Source: Mesorhizobium sp. WSM3862 (GTDB lineage Bacteria > Pseudomonadota > Alphaproteobacteria > Rhizobiales > Rhizobiaceae). From it: DNA of 64,000 nucleotides. Every line of letters starts with the position of its first letter. The first letter of the stretch is position 1. Below, piece after piece: positions 19,872 through 28,833 of the stretch. Below the pieces are notes generated by a model, which saw only the letters and a program-made list of their open reading frames with translations, searched no databases and was not told the DNA's origin. Location of the stretch: contig NZ_NSGE01000003.1 of NCBI RefSeq assembly GCF_002294985.1, positions 682,001 through 746,000 on the forward strand, in the 5' to 3' direction. A program made the position numbers and the translations under genes.

Positions 19872-21113
19872 TCAGTGGCTCGCCGCCGTGGCGCCCATTT
19901 CGTTGAGCAGTCGGAACTTCTCGAAGCGCTCCAGCGCAAACGGCTTCAGCAGGTCGGGAACCCGGCCCCTGGCGATGGTTTCCGCCAGGCGCTTGCCGGC
20001 GACCGCAGTCGCCTTGAAGCCCCAGGTGCCCCAGCCGCAATCGAGCCACAGATTGGCGAGCGGGCTGGCGCCCATGATCGGGCTGTAGTCCGGCGTCATG
20101 TCGGTGATGCCGGCCCATTGCCGCAGCAGCCGAACGCCTTGCAGGAAGGGAAAGAGATGCACGGCGCCTTCCGCCAGATGCTCCTTCATGTCCAGCGTCG
20201 AGCGGGTCGAATAGAGCTGGTACGGATCCGAGCCGCCACCGATGACGATCTCGCCGCGCGAAGACTGCACCAGATAGGTGTGCAGCGACACGGACGAGAC
20301 CAGCGTGTGGAGCCAGGGCTTCAGCGGCTGCGTCACCATTGCCTGCAAGGGGTAGCAGCGGATCGGCAGTTCCACGCCGGCCATCATGGCAACATCGTAG
20401 TTCATGCCGCCGGCGGCGATGAGCACGGAGCCGCAGGCGACCCGTCCGCGGTTCGTCACCACAGCGCGCACCTGACCGTTCTCGACCTCAAAACCTTGAA
20501 CTTCGGTGCGCTGGTGGATTTCGGCGCCGCGGCGCGAGGCCTGCGCGGCGAAGCCCCAGGCAACCGCATCGTGGCGGGCCGTGCCGCCGTCGGCATGCCA
20601 GAGGCCGCCGAGGATCTCTAGCGCGCCGCCGCGATCCATGTTGAGTTCGGGCACCAGCTTCTCGATCTCTTTTGCGTCGATCACCTCGGTGCGCGTGCCC
20701 ATATGCTTGCCCATCTCGGCGCGCAGATGGAAGGCGCGCAGCGTCGCTTCCGTGTGTGCGAGCGTCAGCTGGCCGCGCTGCGAGAACATGACGTTGAAGT
20801 CGAGTTCCTGCGACAGCGCTTCGAAGAGCGAAACGCCTTCCTTGTAGAAAGCGACGCCTTCCTGGGTGATGTAATTGGAGCGGATCGTCGTGGTGTTGCG
20901 TGCCGTATTGCCTCCGGCCAGATAGCCTTTTTCGAGCACCGCGATGCTGGCGATACCATGGTATTTCGACAGATAATGCGCGCAGGCCAAACCATGCCCG
21001 CCGCCACCGACGATGACCACGTCATAGGACGGCTTCAGCTCAGGCGTCGCGGGAATGTCGCCCGTCACCGGATAGTCGCGGCTAAGCCCGTATTTGAGCA
21101 GCCTAAGCGGCAT
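19872..21113 (-). CDS. soxB: Sarcosine oxidase beta subunit
   Basis: A 413-aa DAO-family flavoprotein with the FAD motif VVIVGGGGHGLACAHYL near residues 31-47 and the SoxB-specific segments 'RNTTTIRSNYITQEG' and 'GTARHDAVAWGFA', whose histidine corresponds to the covalent FMN attachment site of the heterotetrameric enzyme. It binds FAD and covalent FMN and carries the amine-oxidation site. The C-terminal 'DCGWGTWGFKATAVAGKRLAE' is also typical. Its start overlaps the end of the MmgE/PrpD gene by 11 bases, so the two are translationally coupled. Confidence 0.92.
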   Translation of the reverse strand: MPLRLLKYGLSRDYPVTGDIPATPELKPSYDVVIVGGGGHGLACAHYLSKYHGIASIAVLEKGYLAGGNTARNTTTIRSNYITQEGVAFYKEGVSLFEALSQELDFNVMFSQRGQLTLAHTEATLRAFHLRAEMGKHMGTRTEVIDAKEIEKLVPELNMDRGGALEILGGLWHADGGTARHDAVAWGFAAQASRRGAEIHQRTEVQGFEVENGQVRAVVTNRGRVACGSVLIAAGGMNYDVAMMAGVELPIRCYPLQAMVTQPLKPWLHTLVSSVSLHTYLVQSSRGEIVIGGGSDPYQLYSTRSTLDMKEHLAEGAVHLFPFLQGVRLLRQWAGITDMTPDYSPIMGASPLANLWLDCGWGTWGFKATAVAGKRLAETIARGRVPDLLKPFALERFEKFRLLNEMGATAASH

Positions 21114-22503
21114 GGCTGCCCTGGCCGCCAGGAGGATCGTAGACGAGAGCGGTCAGCTCGGAAAACCGGCGGTCGGCGTCGATCAGGCCGAGAATACCGT
21201 CCCGGATCGCGGCGGCCCTGGTCGAGCCGAGAACGGGCGACGCAAACTCCATATACTTGGCGACGATATCGGCTTCGCTGAACGGGGCTTCGGGGCCGCC
21301 GCGTGCGTGGACATCTCCGGACTCCAGCCGCCGGCCGTCAACCGTCTCGATCTGCACGTCGGCCCAGCGCCCGGCGGGGAAACGGTCGCTGTGCTTCGCC
21401 GCCTCGTTCACCTCGACGCGCTTCAGCATGTCCGCGACGGCGGCATCGCGCAGACCCGAGCCCGAAATGTGCTCCACGCCGATCCGACCATGGAGGATCA
21501 TCGTGGCCACGGCGAAGGGCAGGCTGTACTGCGCCTTTGATGTCGTGTCCGGCATGCCGGCAAACAGCGTCGCCGCATAGTGGAAGCTGTTGACATGGAC
21601 TTTGCGTATGTCTTCCGGCCGAAGCCCATGCTGCAGGCAAAGCGCGCGCGTCGCGTCGATCGCCGCATGGGCCCAGCGGCAGACCGGATAGGGTTTTATG
21701 TATTGCCGGGTCATCTGCCAGAACCGGCCGAGGTCATCCCAATGTGCCGCGACCTCCGGCGCCTCGACAGTGATCGCCGGCGCGCCGGCGAAACCGGCTT
21801 CGGCAAGCACGGCGGCCGACAGCCCGACCAGCGCCCCCATGCCTGAGCCGTCATGCAGCATGGTCGGCGTTGCGATCTCGCGCATCATCTGGCTGCGCGG
21901 TCCGTGATACTCGGCGATGCCGAAAGCATGGCGCAGTTGATCGTCGTCAAGCGAAAGCAGGCGGGCCGCGACCGCCGCCACGCCAAGAGAATTCCACGCG
22001 CCGGAGGTGTGATAGTCGGAGACGGTTGCGTGCAGCGCAATGCCGGCCCGCCCCGCGATCTCATAGCCGACGACGATCGCGGCAAGCGCCTCGGGGCCGG
22101 TCAACTCCGGCTTTTCTTCTGCGAGCGCAAGCAGCGCCGGGATAACCGCCACGCCGATGTGCCCCTTGGTCGGCGGGTAACCATCATGGCCGTCGAGATT
22201 GTCGGTCTGGGTCGCTGCCGCGAAGGCGGCGCCGGCCATGCTGGCGCGCCTGCCGTCGAAGATCATCCTCGCCGCGTGACGGTCGGCGCCGGAACCGTAG
22301 AGCATAACCGCGGCATCGCGCGCGATTTGTCCGGCCTGCATCGGGCCGGCGGCGATGGCAATGCCCATCGTGTCGAGGAACTGCAGGGCTGCCGATTTCA
22401 GAACGTCGCGCGGGAACGCGCCGGCCGACCTGCGCAGCACGAAGTCGGCAACACGGGCAAATACGGTGGAAGCAGACTCACCTTCCGCCGACCGCTGGTC
22501 CAT
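21103..22503 (-). CDS. MmgE/PrpD family protein
   Basis: A 466-aa protein of the 2-methylcitrate dehydratase/MmgE/PrpD fold. Characteristic segments: 'LQFLDTMGIAIAAG' near residue 43, 'TDNLDGHDGYPPTKGHIGVAVIPALLALAE', 'GYEIAGRAGIALH' and 'QYSLPFAVATMILHGRIG' in the C-terminal half. The family contains dehydratases, isomerases (aconitate-like) and iminodisuccinate epimerase, so the reaction cannot be fixed; a dehydration or racemisation step in the same pathway as the Sox genes is likely. It is the first gene of the leftward operon; ATG 22503 has AAAGGTGG before it. A divergent LysR gene starts 168 bases away. Confidence 0.88.
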   Translation of the reverse strand: MDQRSAEGESASTVFARVADFVLRRSAGAFPRDVLKSAALQFLDTMGIAIAAGPMQAGQIARDAAVMLYGSGADRHAARMIFDGRRASMAGAAFAAATQTDNLDGHDGYPPTKGHIGVAVIPALLALAEEKPELTGPEALAAIVVGYEIAGRAGIALHATVSDYHTSGAWNSLGVAAVAARLLSLDDDQLRHAFGIAEYHGPRSQMMREIATPTMLHDGSGMGALVGLSAAVLAEAGFAGAPAITVEAPEVAAHWDDLGRFWQMTRQYIKPYPVCRWAHAAIDATRALCLQHGLRPEDIRKVHVNSFHYAATLFAGMPDTTSKAQYSLPFAVATMILHGRIGVEHISGSGLRDAAVADMLKRVEVNEAAKHSDRFPAGRWADVQIETVDGRRLESGDVHARGGPEAPFSEADIVAKYMEFASPVLGSTRAAAIRDGILGLIDADRRFSELTALVYDPPGGQGSHAA

Positions 22504-22670
22504 GGCGCCACCTTTCGCGTCCCGATCGCTCCAAGATAACTACGAATAATTTGGTCTCATGGGCCAGGCATGTAATTAGTTTGGCGCCATCGCACAAAAA
22601 AATCGGGGTCAAGGCGATTGCGGAGGCCAACGAAGCCGGTCTAGTTTTCGCTTTGCCAAGGAGCGATCGC
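22504..22670. promoter_or_regulatory. Divergent promoter region between PrpD/Sox operon and LysR gene
   Basis: A 167-base intergenic stretch, AT-richer than its surroundings. It holds an imperfect direct repeat, AATAATTTGG at 22545-22554 and AATTAGTTTGG at 22574-22584, 29 bases apart (about three helical turns), and a short palindrome CATG...CATG between them. The layout fits two binding half-sites for the divergent LysR regulator, but no exact T-N11-A box stands out. Confidence 0.4.
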
Positions 22671-23564
22671 ATGAAGCCGCCACCCCCACTGAACTATATC
22701 CGCTCGTTCGAGTGTTCGGCGCGGCATCTCAGCTTCACCCTCGCTGCCAGCGAGCTCGGCTACACCCAGGCGGCCGTCAGCAATCATGTGCGGGGGCTGG
22801 AACATTATCTTGGCCGGCAGCTTTTCGTGCGCTATCCGCGCAGCCTGAAGCTGACCGAAATGGGCGAGGCCTTCCTGCCGACGCTGCGGCAGGCGCTCGA
22901 CCAGATCGATCACGCCACGGAGGCGATCGTCGCCTCCTCGCGCAACAGGACGGTCGTCATCTCCTGTCCGATGAGCCTGGCCGAAAACTGGCTGGCCGGC
23001 TGCATGGCGGCGTTCCGGCAAATCCATCCGGAGATCGAGGTCGTTCTGCACGGCACGATCTGGGAAGACCTCAGCGAGCAGATCGCCGACATCACCATCT
23101 CGACCCGCCGCTTCGACGACCGCCCGCCGAGTGGCGTTCCGCTGTGGAACGACCAGCTCGCCATCCTCTGCGCACCCGGCCTGCTGTCCGGCCCGAAAGG
23201 GCTGCGCTCGCCGCGCGATATCCTCAATGTCGACTGGATCTTCGTCCATGGCCGCCAAGAATATTGGCAATGCATGGGCGACGCGCTGCAGATCGACATT
23301 TCGGATTATGAGAAAGGCATCACCACGAACGCCTCGAACATTGCGCTGGAACTGGCGGCAATGGGCGCGGGCTGCGTCGCCACGCAATATTCGCTGGCGA
23401 GAACCTATATCAGCCGCGGGCTTCTGGTGGAGCCTTTCCCCGTGCGGGCCGCCAGTCCATGGACCTATTATCTTTCGGAGAGCCAGCTTTCGAAAGGCAG
23501 CGTGGTGAGGACCGTCAGAGGGTGGATCATGGAACGAGCCAACGCCCATGTAGAAACCGTTTAG
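22671..23564 (+). CDS. LysR-family transcriptional regulator (GcvA-like)
   Basis: A 297-aa LysR regulator. The N-terminal winged helix-turn-helix is clear ('NYIRSFECSARHLSFTLAASELGYTQAAVSNHVRGLE') and the remainder is the periplasmic-binding-protein-like effector domain. The 'AVSNHVRGLE' and 'FVRYPRSLKLTEMGEAFLP' segments are typical of the GcvA branch. ATG 22671 gives the normal N-terminus and has AAGGAG just upstream; earlier TTG codons would add 40 atypical residues. Divergent orientation makes it the probable regulator of the PrpD/Sox/MttB operon, with a methylated amino acid or its product as possible effector. Confidence 0.9.
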   Translation: MKPPPPLNYIRSFECSARHLSFTLAASELGYTQAAVSNHVRGLEHYLGRQLFVRYPRSLKLTEMGEAFLPTLRQALDQIDHATEAIVASSRNRTVVISCPMSLAENWLAGCMAAFRQIHPEIEVVLHGTIWEDLSEQIADITISTRRFDDRPPSGVPLWNDQLAILCAPGLLSGPKGLRSPRDILNVDWIFVHGRQEYWQCMGDALQIDISDYEKGITTNASNIALELAAMGAGCVATQYSLARTYISRGLLVEPFPVRAASPWTYYLSESQLSKGSVVRTVRGWIMERANAHVETV

Positions 23565-23616
23565 GCTGACGGCTCGGCAGCCATCCGTCCGGGGGAAGGA
23601 AGCAATCCGAAGACAA

Positions 23617-24519
23617 CTATCCGAGGGTCTGACTTGCTAAGGCATAGGTTTTCGGCCTAGCCGAGCTGCCGTCGGAAAAATCGGCGAGGCATTTGCCCTT
23701 CGACATGGTCAGCACCGTGTCGAAGACCGGCATTCCGCTGTGCGACAGGAAGGCGGCGAACTCGCCATTGTCCATGTGCGTGTCGATCCTGAGGAAATAT
23801 CCCGAATGGTCGGCCACGTGCGGCCGGACGACCGCCAGGGCGTCCGCGTCGCCTCCCGCCACCACCGGCCCTATGACATGGCCCCGCCCGAACGGTCGGC
23901 AGAGGGCAAAAGCGGTCAGCTTGTTCCCGTCGAAAAGCCCATAGCCGGCCGAGTGCCCGAAGAGCTTTTCAATGAGCGCTGTGCGCCTCACGCCAAATCC
24001 CGCCGCGTCCAGCTCGATCGCTGCCGCAATATCGCCCGCGTCCAACGTCCGGACGCTACCGTGCGCCTCCGTCGGCCGGCCCACTGTCGGCACGCGGGCG
24101 ATGCCCTGGCATTGATAGACAGTCTTCTCCGGCCGGAAATCGAGAGAGAGATAAAGCCGCCGCGCAGCGCGGGTTGCATTGAGGCGCAGGTCGCGCCCGG
24201 GGATCCTGTCGAAGATCCGCTTCATCAGCCATTGCGCCGCCCCCTGCGTCTGAAGCCGCGGCGAGGTGATGACCATCCCCAAGGTGGCGAAATTGGCGCC
24301 ATGCGGGAACCACATGGCCGAACCGAGAGCCCGGCCGATCTCATCGAGCGCCACGAAGCCTTGGCCCGATTCACGCAGGAATTGCCAATCCTCGGCGCGA
24401 TGCGGCCATCCCACCGACAGGGAGAGCGCGTGCAACCTCTCTAGGTCGACATCTTGGACGTCGCCGATACGCATGGAAAAGGCATCGATTTTCAAGCTTT
24501 CGGACGGCTTCACTTCCAT
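23617..24519 (-). CDS. GNAT family N-acetyltransferase with C-terminal Acetyltransf_18-like domain
   Basis: A 300-aa two-domain protein. The N-terminal half is a GNAT fold: 'LERLHALSLSVGWPHRAEDW', 'LGMVITSPRLQTQGAAQWLM' with a weak acetyl-CoA motif (QTQGAA instead of R/QxxGxG/A), then 'LYLSLDFRPE'. The C-terminal half ('FALCRPFGRGHVIGPVV', 'FLRIDTHMD', ending 'KTYALASQTLG') matches the second GNAT-like domain seen in YitH-type proteins. A paralogue with the same two domains and the same ending lies at 33648. It is encoded convergent to the LysR gene and divergent from the deacetylase gene at 24772. The first ATG is kept as start, but Met16 is possible. Substrate unknown; a small amine is likely. 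Confidence 0.8.
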   Translation of the reverse strand: MEVKPSESLKIDAFSMRIGDVQDVDLERLHALSLSVGWPHRAEDWQFLRESGQGFVALDEIGRALGSAMWFPHGANFATLGMVITSPRLQTQGAAQWLMKRIFDRIPGRDLRLNATRAARRLYLSLDFRPEKTVYQCQGIARVPTVGRPTEAHGSVRTLDAGDIAAAIELDAAGFGVRRTALIEKLFGHSAGYGLFDGNKLTAFALCRPFGRGHVIGPVVAGGDADALAVVRPHVADHSGYFLRIDTHMDNGEFAAFLSHSGMPVFDTVLTMSKGKCLADFSDGSSARPKTYALASQTLG

Positions 24520-24528
24520 GGCCCTGAA

Positions 24529-24560
24529 AGAACCCTCAAAAATAAAGAACCCTCAAAAAT
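24529..24560. repeat. Short tandem direct repeat AGAACCCTCAAAAAT
   Basis: Two exact 15-base copies (24529-24543 and 24546-24560) separated by two bases, centred on a 17-base period, lying just upstream of the GNAT start (24519, minus strand) in the divergent region before the gene at 24772. It could be a regulator site or simple local duplication. Confidence 0.6.
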
Positions 24561-24771
24561 CAACGGGCGAGCAGACCGCTGCCCCGTGCCCGCCAACGCT
24601 AGACAAGCAAACCCCACAGGATTTGCTCGAAAGCCGTGCACCAACGCAAGATTCAACTGAAACACTTCCGCTTTCGGCATGCAATCGCGTGGCAACGCAT
24701 CCATCCTCTGCGGAAATTCACCAGCATGCGGCATCGATGCCGGCAAAACCCTGAATGCCTTGAGGGCTGGA

Positions 24772-25896
24772 ATGGACGTCTTCGACATCCTCGACCGTCT
24801 CGTCGCCTTTCCATCGGTCGCCGGCAAGCCGAACGGCGACATTGCCGGCTGGATCGAGGCTCATCTCGCCGAACAAGGCGCGAAGGTCACCCTGCTCCCA
24901 GGGCCAGAGGGCGACCGTTTCAATCTTTTCGCCACCATCGGCCCCGCCGAGGTTCCGGGCTACATCCTATCCGGTCATATGGACGTTGTCCCCGCCGGCG
25001 AGCCGCAATGGAGTTCGGCCCCTTTTTCGCTGCGCCGGGAGAGCGAACGCCTCTACGGACGCGGCACCACCGACATGAAGGGGTTTCTCGCCGCCGCGCT
25101 CGCCGCTGTGCCTGCGCTTATGCGGCTGCGCCTCGCCAGACCGATCCACCTCGCTTTCTCCTATGACGAGGAGATCGGGTGCCGGGGCGTGCCGCATTTG
25201 ATCGCCGGGCTGCCCGAGCTTTGCGCCAAGCCGCTCGGCGTCATCGTCGGCGAGCCGAGCGGCATGCGCGCCGTGCGCGGCCACAAGGGCAAGGCGGCCG
25301 CCCGCGTGATCATCAGCGGCCGCTCCGGGCATTCCTCGCGGCCGGATCTTGGGCTTAACGCCATCCATGCGATGTCCGGTGTGCTGAGCGCCGCCGTGAG
25401 TGAAGCGGAGCGGCTGATGCACGGCCTGTGCGACCCAACCTTCGAGCCGGCCTATTCCTCGCTGCAGGTCGGTGTGATCGCAGGCGGCCAGTCGGTCAAC
25501 ATCATCCCCGACAGCTGCACGCTCGACCTGGAGGCGCGCGCAATACCGGGCATCGAACCGGCTGGCTTGCTCACCCCGGTCAAGGCGCGGGCTGAAGCTC
25601 TTGCCGCTCAAGGCTATGTTGTTGAATGGAAGCCGATCAGCGCCTATCCGGCGCTGTCGCTGCCGCAAGACTCGGCTCTGGCGGGACTGCTGCGCGAATT
25701 GACCGGCGAAGCGCCTTTAGCCGCCGTCAGCTACGGGACGGAGGCCGGACTTTACCAAGGCTCCGGGCTCGATGCGATCATCTGCGGCCCCGGCGATATC
25801 GGGCGCGCCCACAAGCCGGACGAATATATTCTCGCCAGCGAGCTCGCCGCCTGCCAGCAGATGATCGAGGCGCTGGGCGCGCGATGCGCGGCCTGA
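24772..25896 (+). CDS. ArgE/DapE family deacetylase (M20 peptidase, acetylornithine deacetylase-like)
   Basis: A 374-aa metallo-amidase of the M20 family. Zinc-site motifs are all present: 'SGHMDVVPA' (His, Asp), 'GRGTTDMKG' (bridging Asp), 'YDEEIGCRG' (catalytic Glu pair), 'VGEPSGM' and the C-terminal 'CGPGDIGRAHKPDEYI' histidine. Pattern and length fit ArgE-like acetylornithine deacetylase. Outside an arginine cluster and at the head of an amine-catabolic operon, it more probably removes an acyl group from an imported N-acyl amino acid or polyamine. The ATG at 24772 (MDVFDILDRL) has GAGGGCTGG upstream. The next gene starts 12 bases after its stop. Confidence 0.88.
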   Translation: MDVFDILDRLVAFPSVAGKPNGDIAGWIEAHLAEQGAKVTLLPGPEGDRFNLFATIGPAEVPGYILSGHMDVVPAGEPQWSSAPFSLRRESERLYGRGTTDMKGFLAAALAAVPALMRLRLARPIHLAFSYDEEIGCRGVPHLIAGLPELCAKPLGVIVGEPSGMRAVRGHKGKAAARVIISGRSGHSSRPDLGLNAIHAMSGVLSAAVSEAERLMHGLCDPTFEPAYSSLQVGVIAGGQSVNIIPDSCTLDLEARAIPGIEPAGLLTPVKARAEALAAQGYVVEWKPISAYPALSLPQDSALAGLLRELTGEAPLAAVSYGTEAGLYQGSGLDAIICGPGDIGRAHKPDEYILASELAACQQMIEALGARCAA

Positions 25897-25908
25897 AGGA
25901 GCAGCGGA

Positions 25909-26832
25909 ATGACATTCCTCTTCAATTCCGACGCGCGGCGTGGCGCGATCTTCGCCGAGGCCTTCGCTAAGGAGTTGCCGGACCTCCCCTTCACGATCGA
26001 TGCCGCTACGGTCGATCCCGACGCAGTGCGCTACCTGATCACCTGGACGGTGCCGGAGAACCTCGACCGCTACACCAACCTCGAAATCCTGTTCTCCATC
26101 GGCGCCGGCGTCGATCAGTTCCGCTTCGACGCGGTGCCCGCGCCGGTGAAGATCGTGCGCATGGTCGAGGAGGGCATCGTGCGCATGATGCAGGAGTATG
26201 TGACGCTCGCCGTGCTTGCGCTCCACCGCAACTTGCCGGCCTATCTGGCGCAGCAGCGCGCCGGAGAATGGCGCGACATCCCTCAGCCTCAAGCCGCGTC
26301 GCGCCGGATCGGCGTGCTCGGCCTCGGACAGCTTGGCCAAGCCGTCCTCGACCGGCTGAAACCTTTCGGCTTCCAGCTCTCCGGATGGAGCCGCTCCCTG
26401 CGGCGGCTCGAAGGGGTGACCTGTTATCATGGCGAGCTTGGGCTGGAGCAGATGCTGGCGGCCAGTGACATACTGATCTGCCTGCTGCCGCTGACCGAGG
26501 AGACGCGCGGATTTCTGAACGCCGGCCTGTTCGCGAAACTGCCTGACGGGGCGGCTCTCGTTCATACGGGTCGAGGCCCGCAGCTCGATCACGAAGCGCT
26601 TGTCGCCGCGCTCGATAGCGGCCATTTGTCGTCGGCGACGATCGACGTGACCGATCCCGAACCGCTGCCCGCGGGACATCCGTTCTGGTCGCATCCGAAG
26701 ATCATCCTCACTCCGCACATAGCCAGCGTGACCCAACCCGCGACCGCCGCCCAGGCCGTCATCGACAACATCAAGCGCCACCGCGCCGGGCTCGATCCCA
26801 TCGGGCTCGTCGACCGGTCGCGCGGTTATTGA
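25909..26832 (+). CDS. Glyoxylate/hydroxypyruvate reductase A-like 2-hydroxyacid dehydrogenase
   Basis: A 307-aa D-2-hydroxyacid dehydrogenase of the GhrA branch, recognised by its short substrate domain, '[24 protein letters not shown]', the cofactor motif '[12 protein letters not shown]' near residue 135, catalytic Arg in 'HTGRGPQ', Glu in '[12 protein letters not shown]' and His in 'LTPHIAS', and the family ending 'DRSRGY'. It reduces glyoxylate or hydroxypyruvate with NADPH in known members. AGGAGCAGCGG precedes the ATG. It differs from the other hydroxyacid dehydrogenase at 14280, which is longer in the N-terminal domain. It overlaps or nearly abuts the cupin gene. Confidence 0.88.
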   Translation: MTFLFNSDARRGAIFAEAFAKELPDLPFTIDAATVDPDAVRYLITWTVPENLDRYTNLEILFSIGAGVDQFRFDAVPAPVKIVRMVEEGIVRMMQEYVTLAVLALHRNLPAYLAQQRAGEWRDIPQPQAASRRIGVLGLGQLGQAVLDRLKPFGFQLSGWSRSLRRLEGVTCYHGELGLEQMLAASDILICLLPLTEETRGFLNAGLFAKLPDGAALVHTGRGPQLDHEALVAALDSGHLSSATIDVTDPEPLPAGHPFWSHPKIILTPHIASVTQPATAAQAVIDNIKRHRAGLDPIGLVDRSRGY

Positions 26833-26855
26833 AACTCAACTGGAAAGGCCATCCT

Positions 26856-27209
26856 TTGTCCCTGCTCAAGTCCATCGATATCAACCCTAGCTTTTCGCCC
26901 CGCGAATCGACCGCGCTGCCGGAGCGGCTCATTGCCGGCAATCCCGCCTTCAAAACCTGGGCGCAGGACGTGGCCAAGGACGACCTTGTCCATACCGGCG
27001 TCTGGGAGGCCACGCCCGGCGAAACGCGCTCGATCAAGGGGGGAACCTTCGAGTTCTGCCATATCCTCGCCGGCGTGGTCGAAATCACGCCCGACGCCGG
27101 CGAAACGGTGACCTACCGGGCCGGCGACAGCTTCGTCATGAAGCCGGGCTTCACGGGTGTTTGGAAGACCATCGAGACCGTCCGCAAGATCTACGTCACA
27201 GTGGGCTAG
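26856..27209 (+). CDS. Small cupin protein (DUF861/cupin_3 type)
   Basis: A single-domain cupin of about 117 aa. The pattern 'GVWEATPGETRSIKGGTFEFCHILAGVVEITPD' and 'YRAGDSFVMKPGFTGVW' then 'VRKIYVTVG' is the DUF861/cupin_3 signature also seen in (S)-ureidoglycine aminohydrolase-type domains and in many small proteins beside amine oxidases. Start is uncertain: TTG at 26856 has GGAAAGG seven bases upstream and is preferred; a TTG at 26829 overlapping the previous stop would add nine residues. The cupin metal histidines of the classic set are only partly present (FCHIL). Role unknown; possibly a sugar-acid or amine-binding accessory protein. Confidence 0.8.
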   Translation: MSLLKSIDINPSFSPRESTALPERLIAGNPAFKTWAQDVAKDDLVHTGVWEATPGETRSIKGGTFEFCHILAGVVEITPDAGETVTYRAGDSFVMKPGFTGVWKTIETVRKIYVTVG

Positions 27210-27359
27210 CGAGCGCCCGCGCAGGCCCTGACCGCCGCGGAAGATTTTGCCGTCTCTTGTCCCCAGCACGCAACATTCGTCGGCGGCGGATCGCCGAACA
27301 GCGCATGCTGCGTGTCGGCACGGGCTAGGCTGAGGCCGATGCTGCCGAGTGGTTTGCCC

Positions 27360-28823
27360 ATGAGCCTGAGCTTCGATCCCGATACAATCTCGCTTCCCAT
27401 CGGCCACTTCATCGATGGGGAGCTGATCTCGGCCGAAGGTGCGATCGAGATGCGTCGTCCGTCCGATGGCAAGTCCTATGCCGCCTGCCCTGTGGCCAGT
27501 GCGGACTTGGTGGACCGGGCGGTGGAAAGTGCCAAAGCGGCGCTGAAAGCCAGCAACTGGGGCGGCGTCCGGCCGCGCGAGCGCACCAGGGCGCTCCACG
27601 CCTGGGCCGATCTGATGGAAGCGGAAGCCGAAACGCTCGCCAGGATCGAGGCACTGTCCTCGACCCGGCCCGTCGGCCAGCTCGCCGCCGGCGACATCGC
27701 CGTGACCGCCGAGCAGATCCGCTTCTTCGCCGAGTTCGCCGATAAGGAAGGCAGCGAACTCGCGCCGACCGACGACGCCAGTTTCGGCATGATCATGAGC
27801 GAACCCTATGGCGTCGTAGCCGCGATCACGCCCTGGAATTTTCCGATCTCGATGGCCGGCTGGAAGCTCGGTCCGGCGTTGGCCGCGGGCAATGCAGTCG
27901 TGCTGAAGCCGTCCGAAATGACGCCGTTCTCGACCGTCTATTTGGCGCAGCTCGCCGTCAGAGCCGGCCTGCCGGCAGGACTTATCAACGTGGTGCTCGG
28001 CGACGGTCCAACGACCGGCACGGCGTTGACCGGCCATCCCGAGATCGCCAAGGTCAGCTTCACCGGTTCGACCCGCGCCGGCTCGGCGATCATGGAGAAC
28101 GTTGCCCGCACCGGCGTCAAGCCGATGACGCTGGAGCTCGGCGGCAAGAGCCCGCAGCTCGTCTTTGCCGATGCCGATCTCGACAAGGCGGCGGCCGCAA
28201 TCGCCGGCAGCGTCACCTTCAATGCCGGCCAGGCCTGCGTGGCCGGCACGCGCCTGATCGTCGAGAAGAGTGTGGCCGGCAGGCTGACGGCCTCGATCCT
28301 GGAAAAGATGAAGGCGGTGAGGCCCGGCCCGACCTGGGACGAGACCACGCAGTATTCGCCGATCATCTCGGAACGGCAGCGGGGACGTGTCGACGCCATC
28401 GTGCGGGCCGCGGTCGAGGCCGGCGGCGAATGCCTGACGGGCGGCACTTTTATGGAAAGCCCCGGCTATTTCTACGAGCCGACGCTGATCGCCAATGTCG
28501 ACCAGGCCAATCCGGCGATCGTCGAGGAAATCTTCGGCCCGGTCCTGACGGTCCAGACCTTCGAGACCGAAGACGAGGCGCTGGCGCTGTCCAGCCATCC
28601 GACCTACGGACTGGCTTCCGGCCTGTTCACCGCCGATCTGTCTCGCACAATCCGTCTCGCGCGCAAGCTGGAAGCGGGCACCGTGTGGGTCAACCGCTAC
28701 AGCCGCTCGCGCGACCACATCCTGCCGACCGGTGGCTACAAGCGCTCCGGCATCGGCAAGGACCTTGGCCGCGAGGCCTATCTCGCCAACCGCAGGACCA
28801 AGAGCGTCCTGATCAGCCTGTGA
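27360..28823 (+). CDS. Aldehyde dehydrogenase family protein
   Basis: NAD(P)-dependent aldehyde dehydrogenase of 487 aa. It has Asn in 'TPWNFP', the glycine motif 'FTGSTRAG', catalytic Glu in 'LELGGKSP', catalytic Cys in 'NAGQACVAG' and 'EEIFGPVL'. Similarity in pattern is to the PuuC/betaine-aldehyde group (gamma-glutamyl-aminobutyraldehyde and related aminoaldehydes). ATG 27360 gives the usual N-terminus; upstream ATG 27339 and others have no better ribosome site. A 150-base gap separates it from the cupin gene, so it may have its own promoter. A second ALDH follows at 29896, making a plausible two-step oxidation of an aminoaldehyde to a semialdehyde acid to succinate. Confidence 0.9.
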   Translation: MSLSFDPDTISLPIGHFIDGELISAEGAIEMRRPSDGKSYAACPVASADLVDRAVESAKAALKASNWGGVRPRERTRALHAWADLMEAEAETLARIEALSSTRPVGQLAAGDIAVTAEQIRFFAEFADKEGSELAPTDDASFGMIMSEPYGVVAAITPWNFPISMAGWKLGPALAAGNAVVLKPSEMTPFSTVYLAQLAVRAGLPAGLINVVLGDGPTTGTALTGHPEIAKVSFTGSTRAGSAIMENVARTGVKPMTLELGGKSPQLVFADADLDKAAAAIAGSVTFNAGQACVAGTRLIVEKSVAGRLTASILEKMKAVRPGPTWDETTQYSPIISERQRGRVDAIVRAAVEAGGECLTGGTFMESPGYFYEPTLIANVDQANPAIVEEIFGPVLTVQTFETEDEALALSSHPTYGLASGLFTADLSRTIRLARKLEAGTVWVNRYSRSRDHILPTGGYKRSGIGKDLGREAYLANRRTKSVLISL

Positions 28824-28833
28824 AGAGATGCCG

